Shown here: piece after piece, positions 1 through 7,861 of the stretch | Layout: each line of letters starts with the position of its first letter | How positions within the stretch are numbered: the stretch's first letter is position 1 | DNA from: Allobosea sp. WAO | GTDB lineage: Bacteria > Pseudomonadota > Alphaproteobacteria > Rhizobiales > Beijerinckiaceae | Assembly (NCBI RefSeq): GCF_001509835.1 | Contig: NZ_JXTJ01000008.1 | Span: forward strand, 682,001 to 746,000 | Length of the DNA stretch: 64,000 nucleotides | Reading direction: 5' to 3' | The notes under the pieces: model-generated | Told to the model about the DNA's origin: nothing | Database searches by the model: none | The model's input: only the letters and a program-made list of their open reading frames with translations | Position numbers and translations under genes: made by a program

Positions 1-330
1 TATGCGCCGGAGAAGGTGCCATACGCGATCGACCGCTACACCAATGAGGCGAACCGGCTCTATGGCGTGCTGAACCGGCGCCTCGAAGGTCGCGACTATA
101 TCTGCGACACCTACTCGATCGCCGACATGGCCTGCATCGGCTGGGCCCGAGGCTGGGAGCGCCAGGGCCAGGACATCAGGCAGTTCCCCAATGTCGCGCG
201 CTGGATCGAGACGATGCTGGCGCGCCCGGCTGTCCAGCGCGGGCTCAAGGTCGCCGAGGAATTGCGCAACCCGGCCGGGATCTCGACGCCGGAGGAGAAG
301 GCGATCCTCTTCGGCCAGAAGGCGCGCTGA
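1..330 (+). CDS. Glutathione S-transferase family protein, C-terminal part (partial)
   Basis: The reading frame is open from the first base of the window, so the N-terminal thioredoxin-like half is missing. The 109 visible residues are the all-helical GST C-terminal domain: an N-terminal helix with YTNEANRLYGVLNRRLEG, then DYICDTYSIADMACIGWA. The last is the conserved S/T-x-x-D N-capping box that follows the loop of GST helices. The protein then ends with a fold typical of the YfcG/YghU-like disulfide reductase group. The stop is at 328-330. Which GST subclass it belongs to is inferred, because the active-site half is outside the window. Confidence 0.85.
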   Translation, partial: YAPEKVPYAIDRYTNEANRLYGVLNRRLEGRDYICDTYSIADMACIGWARGWERQGQDIRQFPNVARWIETMLARPAVQRGLKVAEELRNPAGISTPEEKAILFGQKAR

Positions 331-350
331 GGCACCGATCGGGCACCGCC

Positions 351-447
351 GTCATGCTCGCCCTTGTGGCGAGCATCCACGCCTTGAACCCTGTGCTCGA
401 TCAGCCAAGCGAAGACCTGGATGGTCGGGACAAGCCCGACCATGACG
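351..447. repeat. REPIN-like inverted pair of palindromic repeats, copy 1
   Basis: Two short palindromes face each other in inverted orientation. The left unit is ATGCTCGCC / GGCGAGCAT around CTTGT (354-376). The right unit is ATGGTCGGG / CCCGACCAT around ACAAG (421-443). Read on the minus strand, the right unit starts GTCATGGTCGGG like the left unit, so the whole stretch is a long imperfect palindrome. It lies 20 bases after the stop of the upstream GST gene. Related pairs are at 8612-8715 and 38278-38383. No REP-associated transposase gene is in the window. Confidence 0.75.
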
Positions 448-472
448 GCTGGCCGGGCCAAGCGGGTTCAAG

Positions 473-844
473 TCAGTTGCTCCGCGACCACTTCACCGAG
501 CGGCAGATCAGCCCGCCCATGACGCAGCCGGCTGTGGTCAGCGTGTCGCCGGAAAGGCTCATCGTTCCCGAATAGGTCTTGCCGTCCTCGGGATTGAAGG
601 CGCTGCCCGTCCATTTGCCGGCACCGGACGGCTTCATGTCGTAGAAGATGCGCTGGCCCAGCTTGGCCGGCCCACTGCTGTCCTTGAGCCAGGAGAGCGT
701 GCCGCAGACGGCGTCGCCGCATTTGGCGAGGCGGACCTTGGAAGCGCCGCTGTCGCGCAGCCAGGTGCCGGTGACCTCTTGGGCGAGGCTCGGTGTTGCG
801 AGCATGGCGAGCGTGGCGGCGATCGCGTACGGGCGAAGCCTCAT
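473..844 (-). CDS. DUF2147 domain secreted protein
   Basis: The protein has 123 residues. It starts with a Sec signal peptide (MRLRP, a hydrophobic stretch, then a cleavage site after SLAQ near residue 22). The mature part begins VTGTWLRDSGASKVRLAKCGDAVCGTL, the hallmark of the DUF2147 family of small periplasmic proteins: a G-x-W opening followed by a conserved Cys pair. A second Cys pair, GCVMGGLICR, lies near the C-terminus. The function of the family is not established. A strong ribosome binding site (GAGGAGG) precedes the ATG. The promoter overlaps a perfect palindrome, so it is probably repressor-controlled. Confidence 0.88.
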   Translation of the reverse strand: MRLRPYAIAATLAMLATPSLAQEVTGTWLRDSGASKVRLAKCGDAVCGTLSWLKDSSGPAKLGQRIFYDMKPSGAGKWTGSAFNPEDGKTYSGTMSLSGDTLTTAGCVMGGLICRSVKWSRSN

Positions 845-885
845 GACGTTCCTCCTCAGGCGATGACCAGCGTTGGTCGCATGGT

Positions 886-906
886 TCAGATATAAACTAT
901 ATCTGA
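886..906. promoter_or_regulatory. Operator-like perfect palindrome
   Basis: A 21-base perfect inverted repeat with 9-base arms (TCAGATATA / TATATCTGA) sits around a 3-base centre, AAC. It lies 42-62 bases upstream of the DUF2147 start and covers the -10 element of its predicted promoter. Size and symmetry fit a dimeric repressor site of the TetR or MarR kind; the regulator is not identified. Confidence 0.6.
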
Positions 907-923
907 GCCCGGACTGGCTTCAA
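896..923 (-). promoter_or_regulatory. Predicted promoter of the DUF2147 gene
   Basis: On the minus strand a -35 box TTGAAG (918-923) is followed after 16 bases by a -10 box TATAGT (896-901). Transcription would start about 40 bases before the ATG at 844. The palindrome at 886-906 overlaps the -10 box. Confidence 0.5.
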
Positions 924-1202
924 GAGGGCCGGCTGGCGGGCGCCAGGTCTCTGCCGAATGCTCGCGAAGGTGAATCCTCCGTCAATGCATGCCGCTGCGT
1001 AATCTTAGAAACGCTTTGAAATCATTCGTCATTTCGAGCTGGAAGGCTGAATCGAACGTTGATTTAACCCCGTGCTTACGAGTCGTTGAACTTCGATTCA
1101 TCTCGAATTTTAGCGGAGTCTTTTACCGCCGGGCTCGAACCTCCTCCTCATGAAGCGCGGCCCAGGAAGGGCCGGGCCACGATGAAAACAGGGTGGTTTG
1201 TC

Positions 1203-1472
1203 ATGGCACGCATGGAGATGAGCGCGATCCCCGCTTCGCTGGCGATCCCGATGGAAGCCTCGGCGGAGGCCTATTACGAACTCGGCCTGATGCACGCCGC
1301 CGGCCGCACTGCGCCGGTCGATCTGGTCGCCGCGCAGAAATGGTTCAACGTCGCGCTCGCTAAGGGCTGCAGCCGCGCCGCCGCCCACCGAGCCGAGCTG
1401 GCCCAGGAAATGAGCCGCGAGGAGATCGCGGAGGCGCTGCGCGAGGCGCGCCGGTTCCTGACCCGGCACTGA
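1203..1472 (+). CDS. Small Sel1-repeat (SEL1-like) protein
   Basis: The protein has 89 residues. The core [15 protein letters not shown] followed by [14 protein letters not shown] is one Sel1/TPR-like helical repeat with the usual Y-x-L-G-x-x-x-x-x-G pattern. A charged helical C-terminus follows ([16 protein letters not shown]). I chose the ATG at 1203 because AGGGTGG lies six bases upstream; an in-frame ATG at 1182 is the alternative. There is no signal peptide, so it is probably cytoplasmic. Sel1 proteins are usually protein-interaction adaptors; the partner here is unknown. It precedes ndk by 91 bases and may share its transcript. Confidence 0.8.
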   Translation: MARMEMSAIPASLAIPMEASAEAYYELGLMHAAGRTAPVDLVAAQKWFNVALAKGCSRAAAHRAELAQEMSREEIAEALREARRFLTRH

Positions 1473-1563
1473 GGATAAAGGGCAGCCGTCCAGCTTGTGG
1501 CAAGGGAAGGGCGCCGCTATAAGCGCGCCGCATTCTCCCGATTTTGCCCCAAGGATTACAACG

Positions 1564-1986
1564 ATGGCTGTCCAGCGTACCTTCTCCATTCTCAAGCCCG
1601 ACGCGACGCGCCGCAACCTCACTGGCGCGGTCAACGCGGTCATCGAGAAGGCCGGCCTGCGCATCGTCGCGCAGAAGCGCATCCAGATGACCAAGGCCCA
1701 GGCCGAGACCTTCTACGCCGTTCACAGCGCGCGTCCCTTCTTCGGCGAGCTCGTCGAGTTCATGACCTCCGGCCCCGTCGTCGTGCAGGTCCTCGAGGGC
1801 GAGAACGCCATCGCCGCCTATCGTGAGGTGATGGGCGCCACCAACCCGGCGAACGCCGCCGAGGGCACCGTGCGCAAGCTCTTCGCCGAGTCCGTCGGCG
1901 AGAACACCGTCCATGGTTCTGACGCCCCGGAGACCGCCGCGATCGAGATCGCCCAGTTCTTCGCCGGCAACGAGATCGTCGGCTGA
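1564..1986 (+). CDS. ndk: Nucleoside diphosphate kinase
   Basis: This 140-residue enzyme transfers the gamma phosphate between nucleoside triphosphates and diphosphates through a phosphohistidine. The N-terminus [18 protein letters not shown] is the typical NDK start with the K-P-D motif. The catalytic His117 is in ENTVHGSDA, followed by the conserved C-terminal [11 protein letters not shown]. Length matches the family. The frame is open further upstream to 1495, but the ATG at 1564 gives the correct N-terminus. A strong intrinsic terminator follows. Confidence 0.97.
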   Translation: MAVQRTFSILKPDATRRNLTGAVNAVIEKAGLRIVAQKRIQMTKAQAETFYAVHSARPFFGELVEFMTSGPVVVQVLEGENAIAAYREVMGATNPANAAEGTVRKLFAESVGENTVHGSDAPETAAIEIAQFFAGNEIVG

Positions 1987-2020
1987 GCCGACCGCCTCTC
2001 TCAGGCATCAAGAACAAAGA

Positions 2021-2053
2021 AGGGCGGGTCCGCGAGGACCCGCCCTTTCTCTT
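2021..2053 (+). terminator. Intrinsic terminator of ndk
   Basis: A perfect 10-base stem (AGGGCGGGTC / GACCCGCCCT) with a six-base loop is followed by the T-rich tract TTCTCTTT, 35 bases after the ndk stop. Confidence 0.88.
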
Positions 2054-2098
2054 TCGGCCACCGCCCCGGGCGAGGCGGTGGAATATCTGGCGAGCCGC

Positions 2099-2923
2099 CT
2101 ATTTGAAGCCGAGATCGAAGGCGTAGGTCGCGGAGACGCCGACCGTGATCGAGTCGCGCGAGCCATAGGTCTTGACGATCGGCGCCTTGGCGGCGTCGCC
2201 CATCAGGTGCTTGTACTCGACATAGGCCGTGGTCTGGAGCTTCTCGCTCCAGGCATAGGTCGCCTGGGCGATCGCGCCGACCGAGTGGACGCCAGTGTTG
2301 AAGCGCTGCAGCAGGCCGCCATTGCCGGCCCAGGAGCCGCCGAAATAGGTGCGGACATAGTCGGCGCTCGCGACGGTCATGCGCGGGCCGACGCCGATCG
2401 ACCAGGCGCCGATGCGCTGGAAGGCCTCGACCTTGATCTCGGCGACCATCCCGTCATGCGCGACGATGCCGCGGCGCAGATCAACGCGGCCGCGCAGCCA
2501 GGATGCCGGGTAGAACTCGACGAAGGCGCCGGCCTCGCCGCCGAACTTGGTGTCCGGCACGCCGGTGATGCGCAGCGCCATGTTCGTGCTGGCCTTGCGC
2601 TCCCAGAGCAGGTTGCCGGAGAAGCCGACGCGCCAAGCCTTGCCGGAGAAGAAGCCGATGCTGATCGCGTCGTCCTCGGCCGACCACCAAGTGCTACGGG
2701 TGCCGCGTCCGAGCGAGATGATGCCACGCGGCCGGAAGATGTAGTCGTTGGAGCCGACATAATCGGGCTGGTAGCGCAGGCCGGCGCCCAGCGTCAGGTG
2801 CCAGTTCTGGACCGATTCAGGCGAGGTGTACTGGGTGTATTCCGGAGACTGTGCCTTTGCCGGAGCCGCAAGCACGGAAGCCAGGCCGACAAGGCCCGCA
2901 AGGAACGCAACGCAACGCATCAT
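2099..2923 (-). CDS. MipA/OmpV family outer membrane protein
   Basis: The protein has 274 residues. A Sec signal peptide of about 24 residues ends at APAKA-Q. The mature part has the MipA/OmpV pattern: WHLTLGAGLRYQPDYVGSNDYIF near the start, alternating beta strands with aromatic girdles, and a C-terminal strand ending in FDLGFK with a penultimate Phe, as in outer membrane barrels. MipA in E. coli binds murein enzymes; OmpV-like members act as porins, and the role here is not known. I chose the first of two adjacent ATGs at 2923, preceded by GGAG. The open frame runs far upstream antisense to the next gene, which is a high-GC artefact. Confidence 0.88.
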   Translation of the reverse strand: MMRCVAFLAGLVGLASVLAAPAKAQSPEYTQYTSPESVQNWHLTLGAGLRYQPDYVGSNDYIFRPRGIISLGRGTRSTWWSAEDDAISIGFFSGKAWRVGFSGNLLWERKASTNMALRITGVPDTKFGGEAGAFVEFYPASWLRGRVDLRRGIVAHDGMVAEIKVEAFQRIGAWSIGVGPRMTVASADYVRTYFGGSWAGNGGLLQRFNTGVHSVGAIAQATYAWSEKLQTTAYVEYKHLMGDAAKAPIVKTYGSRDSITVGVSATYAFDLGFK

Positions 2924-3139
2924 CACAACTCCGGCGCCGAGGCGCCCCAGACCAGACCAACGGCGACAATGTGATTCATTAGTCTTAACCCGAGGTTGAT
3001 GCGCCGCGCCGGGGCGGGCGGAAAGAGCCTGCCTATCAGAAAAGGTCGATTCGGCGCGAATCCGGCCGTGTGCTGACGCGCTGTCGGCATTGGTGGCAAC
3101 GACCTTCCGTAGAGCCTGGACCTGTTCTAGGAAGGAGGC

Positions 3140-5227
3140 ATGACAGCACTTCCCCGTGTCGAGCGCCTGCCTTCCGTCTGTCCGCATGATTGTCCTTCGG
3201 CCTGTTCGCTGGAGGTCGAGGTCATCGACGGCCGCAGCATTGGCAGGGTCCGGGGAAGCAAGCGCCAGACCTACACCGATGGCGTTATCTGCGCGAAGGT
3301 CGCGCGCTACGCCGAGCGCATCCACCATCCCGACCGCCTGCTGTATCCATTGCGCCGCGTCGGCCCGAAGGGCTCGGGTGCCTTCGAGCGCATCTCCTGG
3401 GACGAGGCGCTGGACGAGGTCGCCGAGCGCTTCCTTGCGCTGGAGGCGCAGTTCGGCGCCGAGACGATCTGGCCCTATTACTATGCCGGCACGATGGGGC
3501 TGGTGATGCGCGACGGCATCAACCGCCTGCGCCATGCCAAGCGCTATTCCGGCCAGTTCTCGACGATCTGCACGACTTCGGCCTGGACCGGCTATATCGC
3601 CGGCACCGGGCGGCTCGCCGGGGCCGATCCACGCGAGATGGCGAAGTCCGACTGCGTCGTGATCTGGGGCACCAATCCGGTGCACACCCAGGTCAACGTC
3701 ATGCACCACGCGGTCAAGGCGCGTAAGGAGCGCGGCGCCAAGATCGTGGCGATCGACATCTACCGCAACGCCACGATCGACCAGGCCGATCTCGGCCTCG
3801 TCCTGCGGCCCGGCACCGACGGCGCGCTCGCCTGCGCCGTCATGCATGTCCTGTTCCGTGACGGCCTCGCGGACCGCAATTACCTCGCCCGCTTCGCCGA
3901 CGGCACCGAGGAGCTGGAGGCCCATCTGGCGACGCGGACGCCCGAATGGGCCGCGGCGATCACCGGCCTTTCGGTCGAAGAGATCGAGGCCTTCGCAGAG
4001 CTCGTCGGTACCCGCAAGCGCAGCTACTTCCGGCTCGGCTACGGCTTTGCGCGCCAACGCAACGGCGCCGTCAACATGCATGCGGCCCTCTGCGTGCCGA
4101 CGGTTACCGGGGCCTGGCAGCATGAGGGTGGCGGCGCCTTCCATTCCAACAGCGGCGTCTACAAATGGCGCAAGGGCCTGATCGAGGGGCTCGACAAGGC
4201 CGATCCGAAGGTCCGTCAGCTCGACCAGTCGCAGATCGGCCGCATCCTGACCGGTGACGCCGAGGCCTTGCGGCAGGGCGGGCCGGTGAGGGCGCTGTTC
4301 ATCCAGAACACCAACCCGGTCTCGGTCGCGCCCGAGCAGGAACTGGTCAAGCGCGGCTTCGCCCGCGATGACCTCTTCACCGTCGTGCATGAGCAGTTCA
4401 TGACCGAGACCGCCGCCATGGCAGACATCGTGCTGCCGGCGACGCAGTTCATGGAACATGACGACCTCTATCAGGGCGGCGGGCACCAGCACATCATGTG
4501 GGGCGGCAAGCTGATCGATCCGCCGGGCGAGTGCCGCTCGAACCATGAGGTGATCTGTGCCCTGGCCCAGCGCCTCGGCGCCGAGCATCGCGGTTTCGGG
4601 ATGAGCCCACGCGAGCTCGTCGACTGGACCTTGCAGCAGACCGGGCGCGGCACGCTGGAGGAGCTGATCGCCAGCGAATTCCACGACATCCAGCCGGATT
4701 TTGAGACGGCGCATTATCTCAAGGGCTTCGGCTGGCCGGGTGGTCGCTTCCGCTTCAAGCCGGACTGGAGCAAGGTTCCCAACAGCAACGCTGGCCTCGC
4801 CGGCCCGCATGCCGCGATCCCGGCCATGCCCGACCACTGGAACGTGATCGAGACGGCCGATGCCGAACACCCGTTCCGGCTAGCCACCAGCCCGGCCCGC
4901 AATTTCCTGAACTCGTCCTTCACCGAGACGCCGACGGCGCGCAAGAAGGAGGGGGGGCCGACCCTGATGCTGCATCCGGACGACGCGGCGAAGCTGGGTA
5001 TCGCCCAGGGCGACGCGATCCTGGTCGGCAACCGGCGTGGCGAGGTGCATCTCGACGCTGTGCCATTTGACGGGCTGGTGCGCGGCGTCGTCATCGCCGA
5101 GTCGATCTGGCCGAACAGCGCCCATCGCGGCGGGCGCGGCATCAACACCCTGACCGGGGCGGACTCGATCGCGCCTTTCGGCGGCGCCGCCTTCCACGAC
5201 AACAGGGTCTGGATTCGCAAGGTGTGA
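3140..5227 (+). CDS. Molybdopterin-dependent oxidoreductase (formate dehydrogenase / BisC-like)
   Basis: The protein has 695 residues. Four Cys ligands for a [4Fe-4S] cluster are at residues 14, 18, 22 and 51 (CPHDCPSAC then VICAK). The molybdopterin fold follows: ISWDEALDEVAERF, VIWGTNPVHTQ, LFIQNTNPVSVAPEQE and METAAMADIVLPATQF-like segments. The last 120 residues form the molydopterin-dinucleotide binding domain (LATSPARNFLNSSF, LHPDDAAKLGIAQGDAI). No Tat signal is present, so it is cytoplasmic. A strong GGAAGGAGG site precedes the ATG. No partner subunit gene is adjacent, which suggests a single-subunit enzyme; the substrate cannot be read from the sequence. Confidence 0.9.
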   Translation: MTALPRVERLPSVCPHDCPSACSLEVEVIDGRSIGRVRGSKRQTYTDGVICAKVARYAERIHHPDRLLYPLRRVGPKGSGAFERISWDEALDEVAERFLALEAQFGAETIWPYYYAGTMGLVMRDGINRLRHAKRYSGQFSTICTTSAWTGYIAGTGRLAGADPREMAKSDCVVIWGTNPVHTQVNVMHHAVKARKERGAKIVAIDIYRNATIDQADLGLVLRPGTDGALACAVMHVLFRDGLADRNYLARFADGTEELEAHLATRTPEWAAAITGLSVEEIEAFAELVGTRKRSYFRLGYGFARQRNGAVNMHAALCVPTVTGAWQHEGGGAFHSNSGVYKWRKGLIEGLDKADPKVRQLDQSQIGRILTGDAEALRQGGPVRALFIQNTNPVSVAPEQELVKRGFARDDLFTVVHEQFMTETAAMADIVLPATQFMEHDDLYQGGGHQHIMWGGKLIDPPGECRSNHEVICALAQRLGAEHRGFGMSPRELVDWTLQQTGRGTLEELIASEFHDIQPDFETAHYLKGFGWPGGRFRFKPDWSKVPNSNAGLAGPHAAIPAMPDHWNVIETADAEHPFRLATSPARNFLNSSFTETPTARKKEGGPTLMLHPDDAAKLGIAQGDAILVGNRRGEVHLDAVPFDGLVRGVVIAESIWPNSAHRGGRGINTLTGADSIAPFGGAAFHDNRVWIRKV

Positions 5228-5348
5228 CCTTTGCGTCATTGATTTTTCGCCGACGCTGTGGACCATCCTCCGCTACGCAGGCGGGTCATTCGAGAGCGGA
5301 TTCGGGGTTTCGCTCGGGCTGCGCCGCGAAGACGGAACGGTATCGACA

Positions 5349-5708
5349 ATGATCACGCGGCGGGTTGGTGCGGCCTTCTGGGCCGTGGGTTTGTCCATGC
5401 TGGCTTCGCAGGGGGCGCTCGCCGCCGCCGGCACCAGCGCCTTGCCGCCGCCGGACCCGACCGCCAAGAATCTGACCCCCTACATGATCCAGCTGCGCGC
5501 CTTCGATGCTTGCCTGGTCACGCAGTCGCGCCTGATGAACACCACGCGCGAGGCGGTGCACTCGCCCTGCAGCTGCTACGCCAAGGGCACGGTCAACTCC
5601 ATGACCAAGGACGAGATCCAGGCCTTCCGCGAGACCGGCTACTTCAACGATTCCGCCCGCGCCAAGGGCTATGAGTTCATCGACCGCTGCAAGCTGCAGC
5701 GGCCTTGA
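5349..5708 (+). CDS. Small secreted protein of unknown function
   Basis: The protein has 119 residues. An N-terminal signal peptide (RR near the start, hydrophobic stretch, cleavage after GALA near residue 25) directs it to the periplasm. The mature part has four Cys, including a C-S-C pair in SPCSCYAKG, which could form disulfides, and a helical segment MTKDEIQAFRETGYF. I do not recognise a family. It lies between the molybdopterin oxidoreductase and the DUF2235 gene, on the same strand. Confidence 0.75.
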   Translation: MITRRVGAAFWAVGLSMLASQGALAAAGTSALPPPDPTAKNLTPYMIQLRAFDACLVTQSRLMNTTREAVHSPCSCYAKGTVNSMTKDEIQAFRETGYFNDSARAKGYEFIDRCKLQRP

Positions 5709-5730
5709 GTTTTTCTTCATTGCGATAACA

Positions 5731-5758
5731 ATAGGGGCGCCGGCTGGGGCGCCCCTAT
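5731..5758 (+). promoter_or_regulatory. Perfect hairpin covering the DUF2235 start codon
   Basis: An 11-base perfect stem (ATAGGGGCGCC / GGCGCCCCTAT) with a six-base loop GGCTGG ends on the first two bases of the ATG at 5757. It begins 22 bases after the upstream stop codon. It is not followed by a T run, so it is a poor terminator on the plus strand. It could mask the start codon and the only nearby purine-rich stretch. Confidence 0.6.
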
Positions 5759-6986
5759 GAAACATATTATTTCGATGATCGACGGAACCTCGCGCAACGC
5801 GAGAGTCGAGAAGATATATTCAAACATCTACAGGCTAAATCTTGCACTTCGCGAGCGGTGCTGGAACGATAGAACGCACCGGTTCGACGATCAGGTGGTG
5901 ATCTATTACCCCGGCGTGGGGACGTCGCTCACAAAGGATCGATTGGAGTCTCAGCTTTATGGTTATGGCATCGTCGATCTAGTCAAGGATGCCTATGTCA
6001 ATATAGCTTCGAATTATTATCGGGGCGACAAGATTTACTTGTTTGGATTTTCCAGAGGGGCGGTCGCTGCTCGGATTCTGTCAAGTTTCATTGGAGAATT
6101 TGGCCTTCTTCGCCCGGATCACATCGATCTGCTCGAGTATGCGTGGGAATATTACGAGCTGACGTCATCGACCGCAGGGCCGCCGGTTACGTTCGAGGCG
6201 TGGGCTGAAGACAAGTATCGGGGGAAGGTCAAGATTCTGCAGAATGTGCGCCTTGCGGACATCCTGCACGACAACGTTCATATCGAATTTCTTGGACTGT
6301 TCGATGCTGTTCCTGGAGGAAGTAATCCTGAAAGGTCGATGGTTAGGGATTTTAGGGTTGGGAACCTAGCACCAGCGCGCGGTGTCAAGGTGGCTGTCCA
6401 TCTCTTGTCTATAGATGAAACGCGGCCAGTGTTTCGTCCTGTCCTTTGGAACAAAAGGAGCTGGGCGCCTGGCGATTTTGAGCAGACTGTTGAGCAGATA
6501 TGGATGCCTGGCGTTCACACCGATGTTGGTGGCGGTTATCCAGATAGTTTTTTGTCAAATTTGTCGCTTTTGACTATGATTGATAAGATGATGCAGTATG
6601 GACTGAAATTACAATTCTATGATGATTACATCAAAAATATAAAAAATGAAACAATTGATAAGAATTTTTCATATGTTATCAATGATGAATCAAGTATTCC
6701 TTATTTTATTAGAGAGAAAATGGTCGGCAACATTTATAAATACAGAGAAATAGGTTTTACAAACAAAAATCTCATGAAAGATTTTGAGAATGACGTAAGC
6801 GGATTTTACAATACAGTTCATCCATTTGTGTTTAAAATATATGGAAAATCTATTATATACAAGAATAGAAAAAGGCTTTATATGCCAAAGAACATGGCGG
6901 ATATCTCTAGAAACGAGTGCTTTTTGACAACTTTTTACGATGATGACTCGATGAATAAATTTTGTGGCATCGCGGCTGCAAAGTAA
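5757..6986 (+). CDS. DUF2235 family alpha/beta hydrolase (Tle1-like phospholipase fold)
   Basis: The protein has 409 residues. It begins with the DUF2235 opening M-I-D-G-T (residues 7-11). A nucleophile elbow GFSRGA places Ser99. Asp183 in LGLFDAVPGG and His254 in PGVHTDVGGGY complete the Ser-Asp-His triad known from the Tle1 family of type VI secretion lipases. No VgrG, PAAR or immunity gene is adjacent, so an effector role is not supported here; many DUF2235 proteins are intracellular hydrolases. Base use is unlike the neighbours. The 5' part is near 58% G+C in a sampled line (5881-5940), while 6601-6660 has only 12 G/C in 60. This is strong evidence of transfer or a mosaic origin. Confidence 0.88.
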   Translation: MKHIISMIDGTSRNARVEKIYSNIYRLNLALRERCWNDRTHRFDDQVVIYYPGVGTSLTKDRLESQLYGYGIVDLVKDAYVNIASNYYRGDKIYLFGFSRGAVAARILSSFIGEFGLLRPDHIDLLEYAWEYYELTSSTAGPPVTFEAWAEDKYRGKVKILQNVRLADILHDNVHIEFLGLFDAVPGGSNPERSMVRDFRVGNLAPARGVKVAVHLLSIDETRPVFRPVLWNKRSWAPGDFEQTVEQIWMPGVHTDVGGGYPDSFLSNLSLLTMIDKMMQYGLKLQFYDDYIKNIKNETIDKNFSYVINDESSIPYFIREKMVGNIYKYREIGFTNKNLMKDFENDVSGFYNTVHPFVFKIYGKSIIYKNRKRLYMPKNMADISRNECFLTTFYDDDSMNKFCGIAAAK

Positions 6987-7010
6987 CCGGTTCTTGCTAT
7001 AGCTAGTTCC

Positions 7011-7730
7011 TCAGGCCTGCGCGCTCTCTGCGTCGGCCTTGAAGTAGCGCTCGCGTATCCGGCCGGCATAGGCGACGAGGTTGGCGTGCTCGACGAGCGC
7101 GCCGCGCAGTGGCGACTCGAAGGTCTCGCACAGGCCGCTGATCATGAAGGCGCCGAGCGTCGCGTCGCCGCCGCACGGCTCCGGGCCGGTCAGATAGCCC
7201 TTGTCGCCGAGCAGCCCGGAGAGCGAAGCGAGCGCGCGCTGTGCCAGGACCAGCCGCTCGGCGTCGCTGTGCCGGCCAAGGCCGTGACCATGAAGGTTGC
7301 GGCGGACCTCGCGTTTGACCATGGCGATGACCAACGGACGTAGCGGCGCCGGCACGGCGTTGAAGAAATGGCGCGGCCCGCGGTCGAAATTGGCGGCGTC
7401 GAGCCAGCGTTCCTGGACGATGTGCCAGTAGAGGTGGTCCTCCAGCATCTTGTCGACCGTCCAGGCGAGGCCGCGCTGCTCGGCGCTCAGTCCCTTGTCG
7501 AAGTCGACGCCATGCTTGCGTTCGAGATGCAGGCGGATGAAGGTCGTGTCCGGTACGATTTCGCCGGCGTCGACCAGAACCGGGAATTTGCCTTTCGGCG
7601 CCTTGCGCAGATTACCGCGGACCCGGCGATAGGGCAGTCCCGACATTTCCATCAGGATGATGGCCTTGGTGCAGAACGGGCTTGGATCGGGCAGGCCGAA
7701 GCCAGGGCCGAAAACATGCAGTTCCAACAT
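7011..7730 (-). CDS. Glutathione S-transferase family protein (FAXC/metaxin-like)
   Basis: The protein has 239 residues. The N-terminal thioredoxin-fold half contains PSPFCTKAIILMEMSGLPY, in which Ser/Cys near residue 17-20 occupy the GST active-site loop, and KGKFPVLVD with the cis-Pro. The C-terminal helical half includes EDHLYWHIVQERWLD and GDATLGAFMISGLCETF, as in the metaxin/FAXC branch. It has no signal peptide and is probably a cytoplasmic detoxification enzyme. It is convergent with the DUF2235 gene and divergent from the WYL regulator, 131 bases away. Confidence 0.85.
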   Translation of the reverse strand: MLELHVFGPGFGLPDPSPFCTKAIILMEMSGLPYRRVRGNLRKAPKGKFPVLVDAGEIVPDTTFIRLHLERKHGVDFDKGLSAEQRGLAWTVDKMLEDHLYWHIVQERWLDAANFDRGPRHFFNAVPAPLRPLVIAMVKREVRRNLHGHGLGRHSDAERLVLAQRALASLSGLLGDKGYLTGPEPCGGDATLGAFMISGLCETFESPLRGALVEHANLVAYAGRIRERYFKADAESAQA

Positions 7731-7861
7731 GAATCCTCCTCGAAACGGCGCATGGATCGGCTGGCCGGCTGCCTTTCTGCTGCCACGCTCCTGACAATGA
7801 TTGTCAGGGCGTCTGCGGCAGAGTGACGCTAACCCATCTTTCCCGGAGCGGAAGCCCCGTC

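Larger units (their letters stand above)
845..1202. other. Intergenic region between divergent genes
   Basis: This stretch separates the minus-strand DUF2147 gene from the plus-strand Sel1 gene. The left 80 bases hold the DUF2147 ribosome binding site, promoter and operator-like palindrome. From about 930 to 1180 I see no convincing gene, RNA or terminator. An open frame extends upstream of the Sel1 start to 1086, but its codons do not resemble a coding region. Confidence 0.6.

Noticed and set aside
2924-4870. Long minus-strand open frame antisense to the molybdopterin oxidoreductase gene, continuous with the MipA/OmpV gene
   Set aside because: It mirrors the codon bias of the plus-strand gene, has no motifs, and the MipA signal peptide fixes the true start at 2923.
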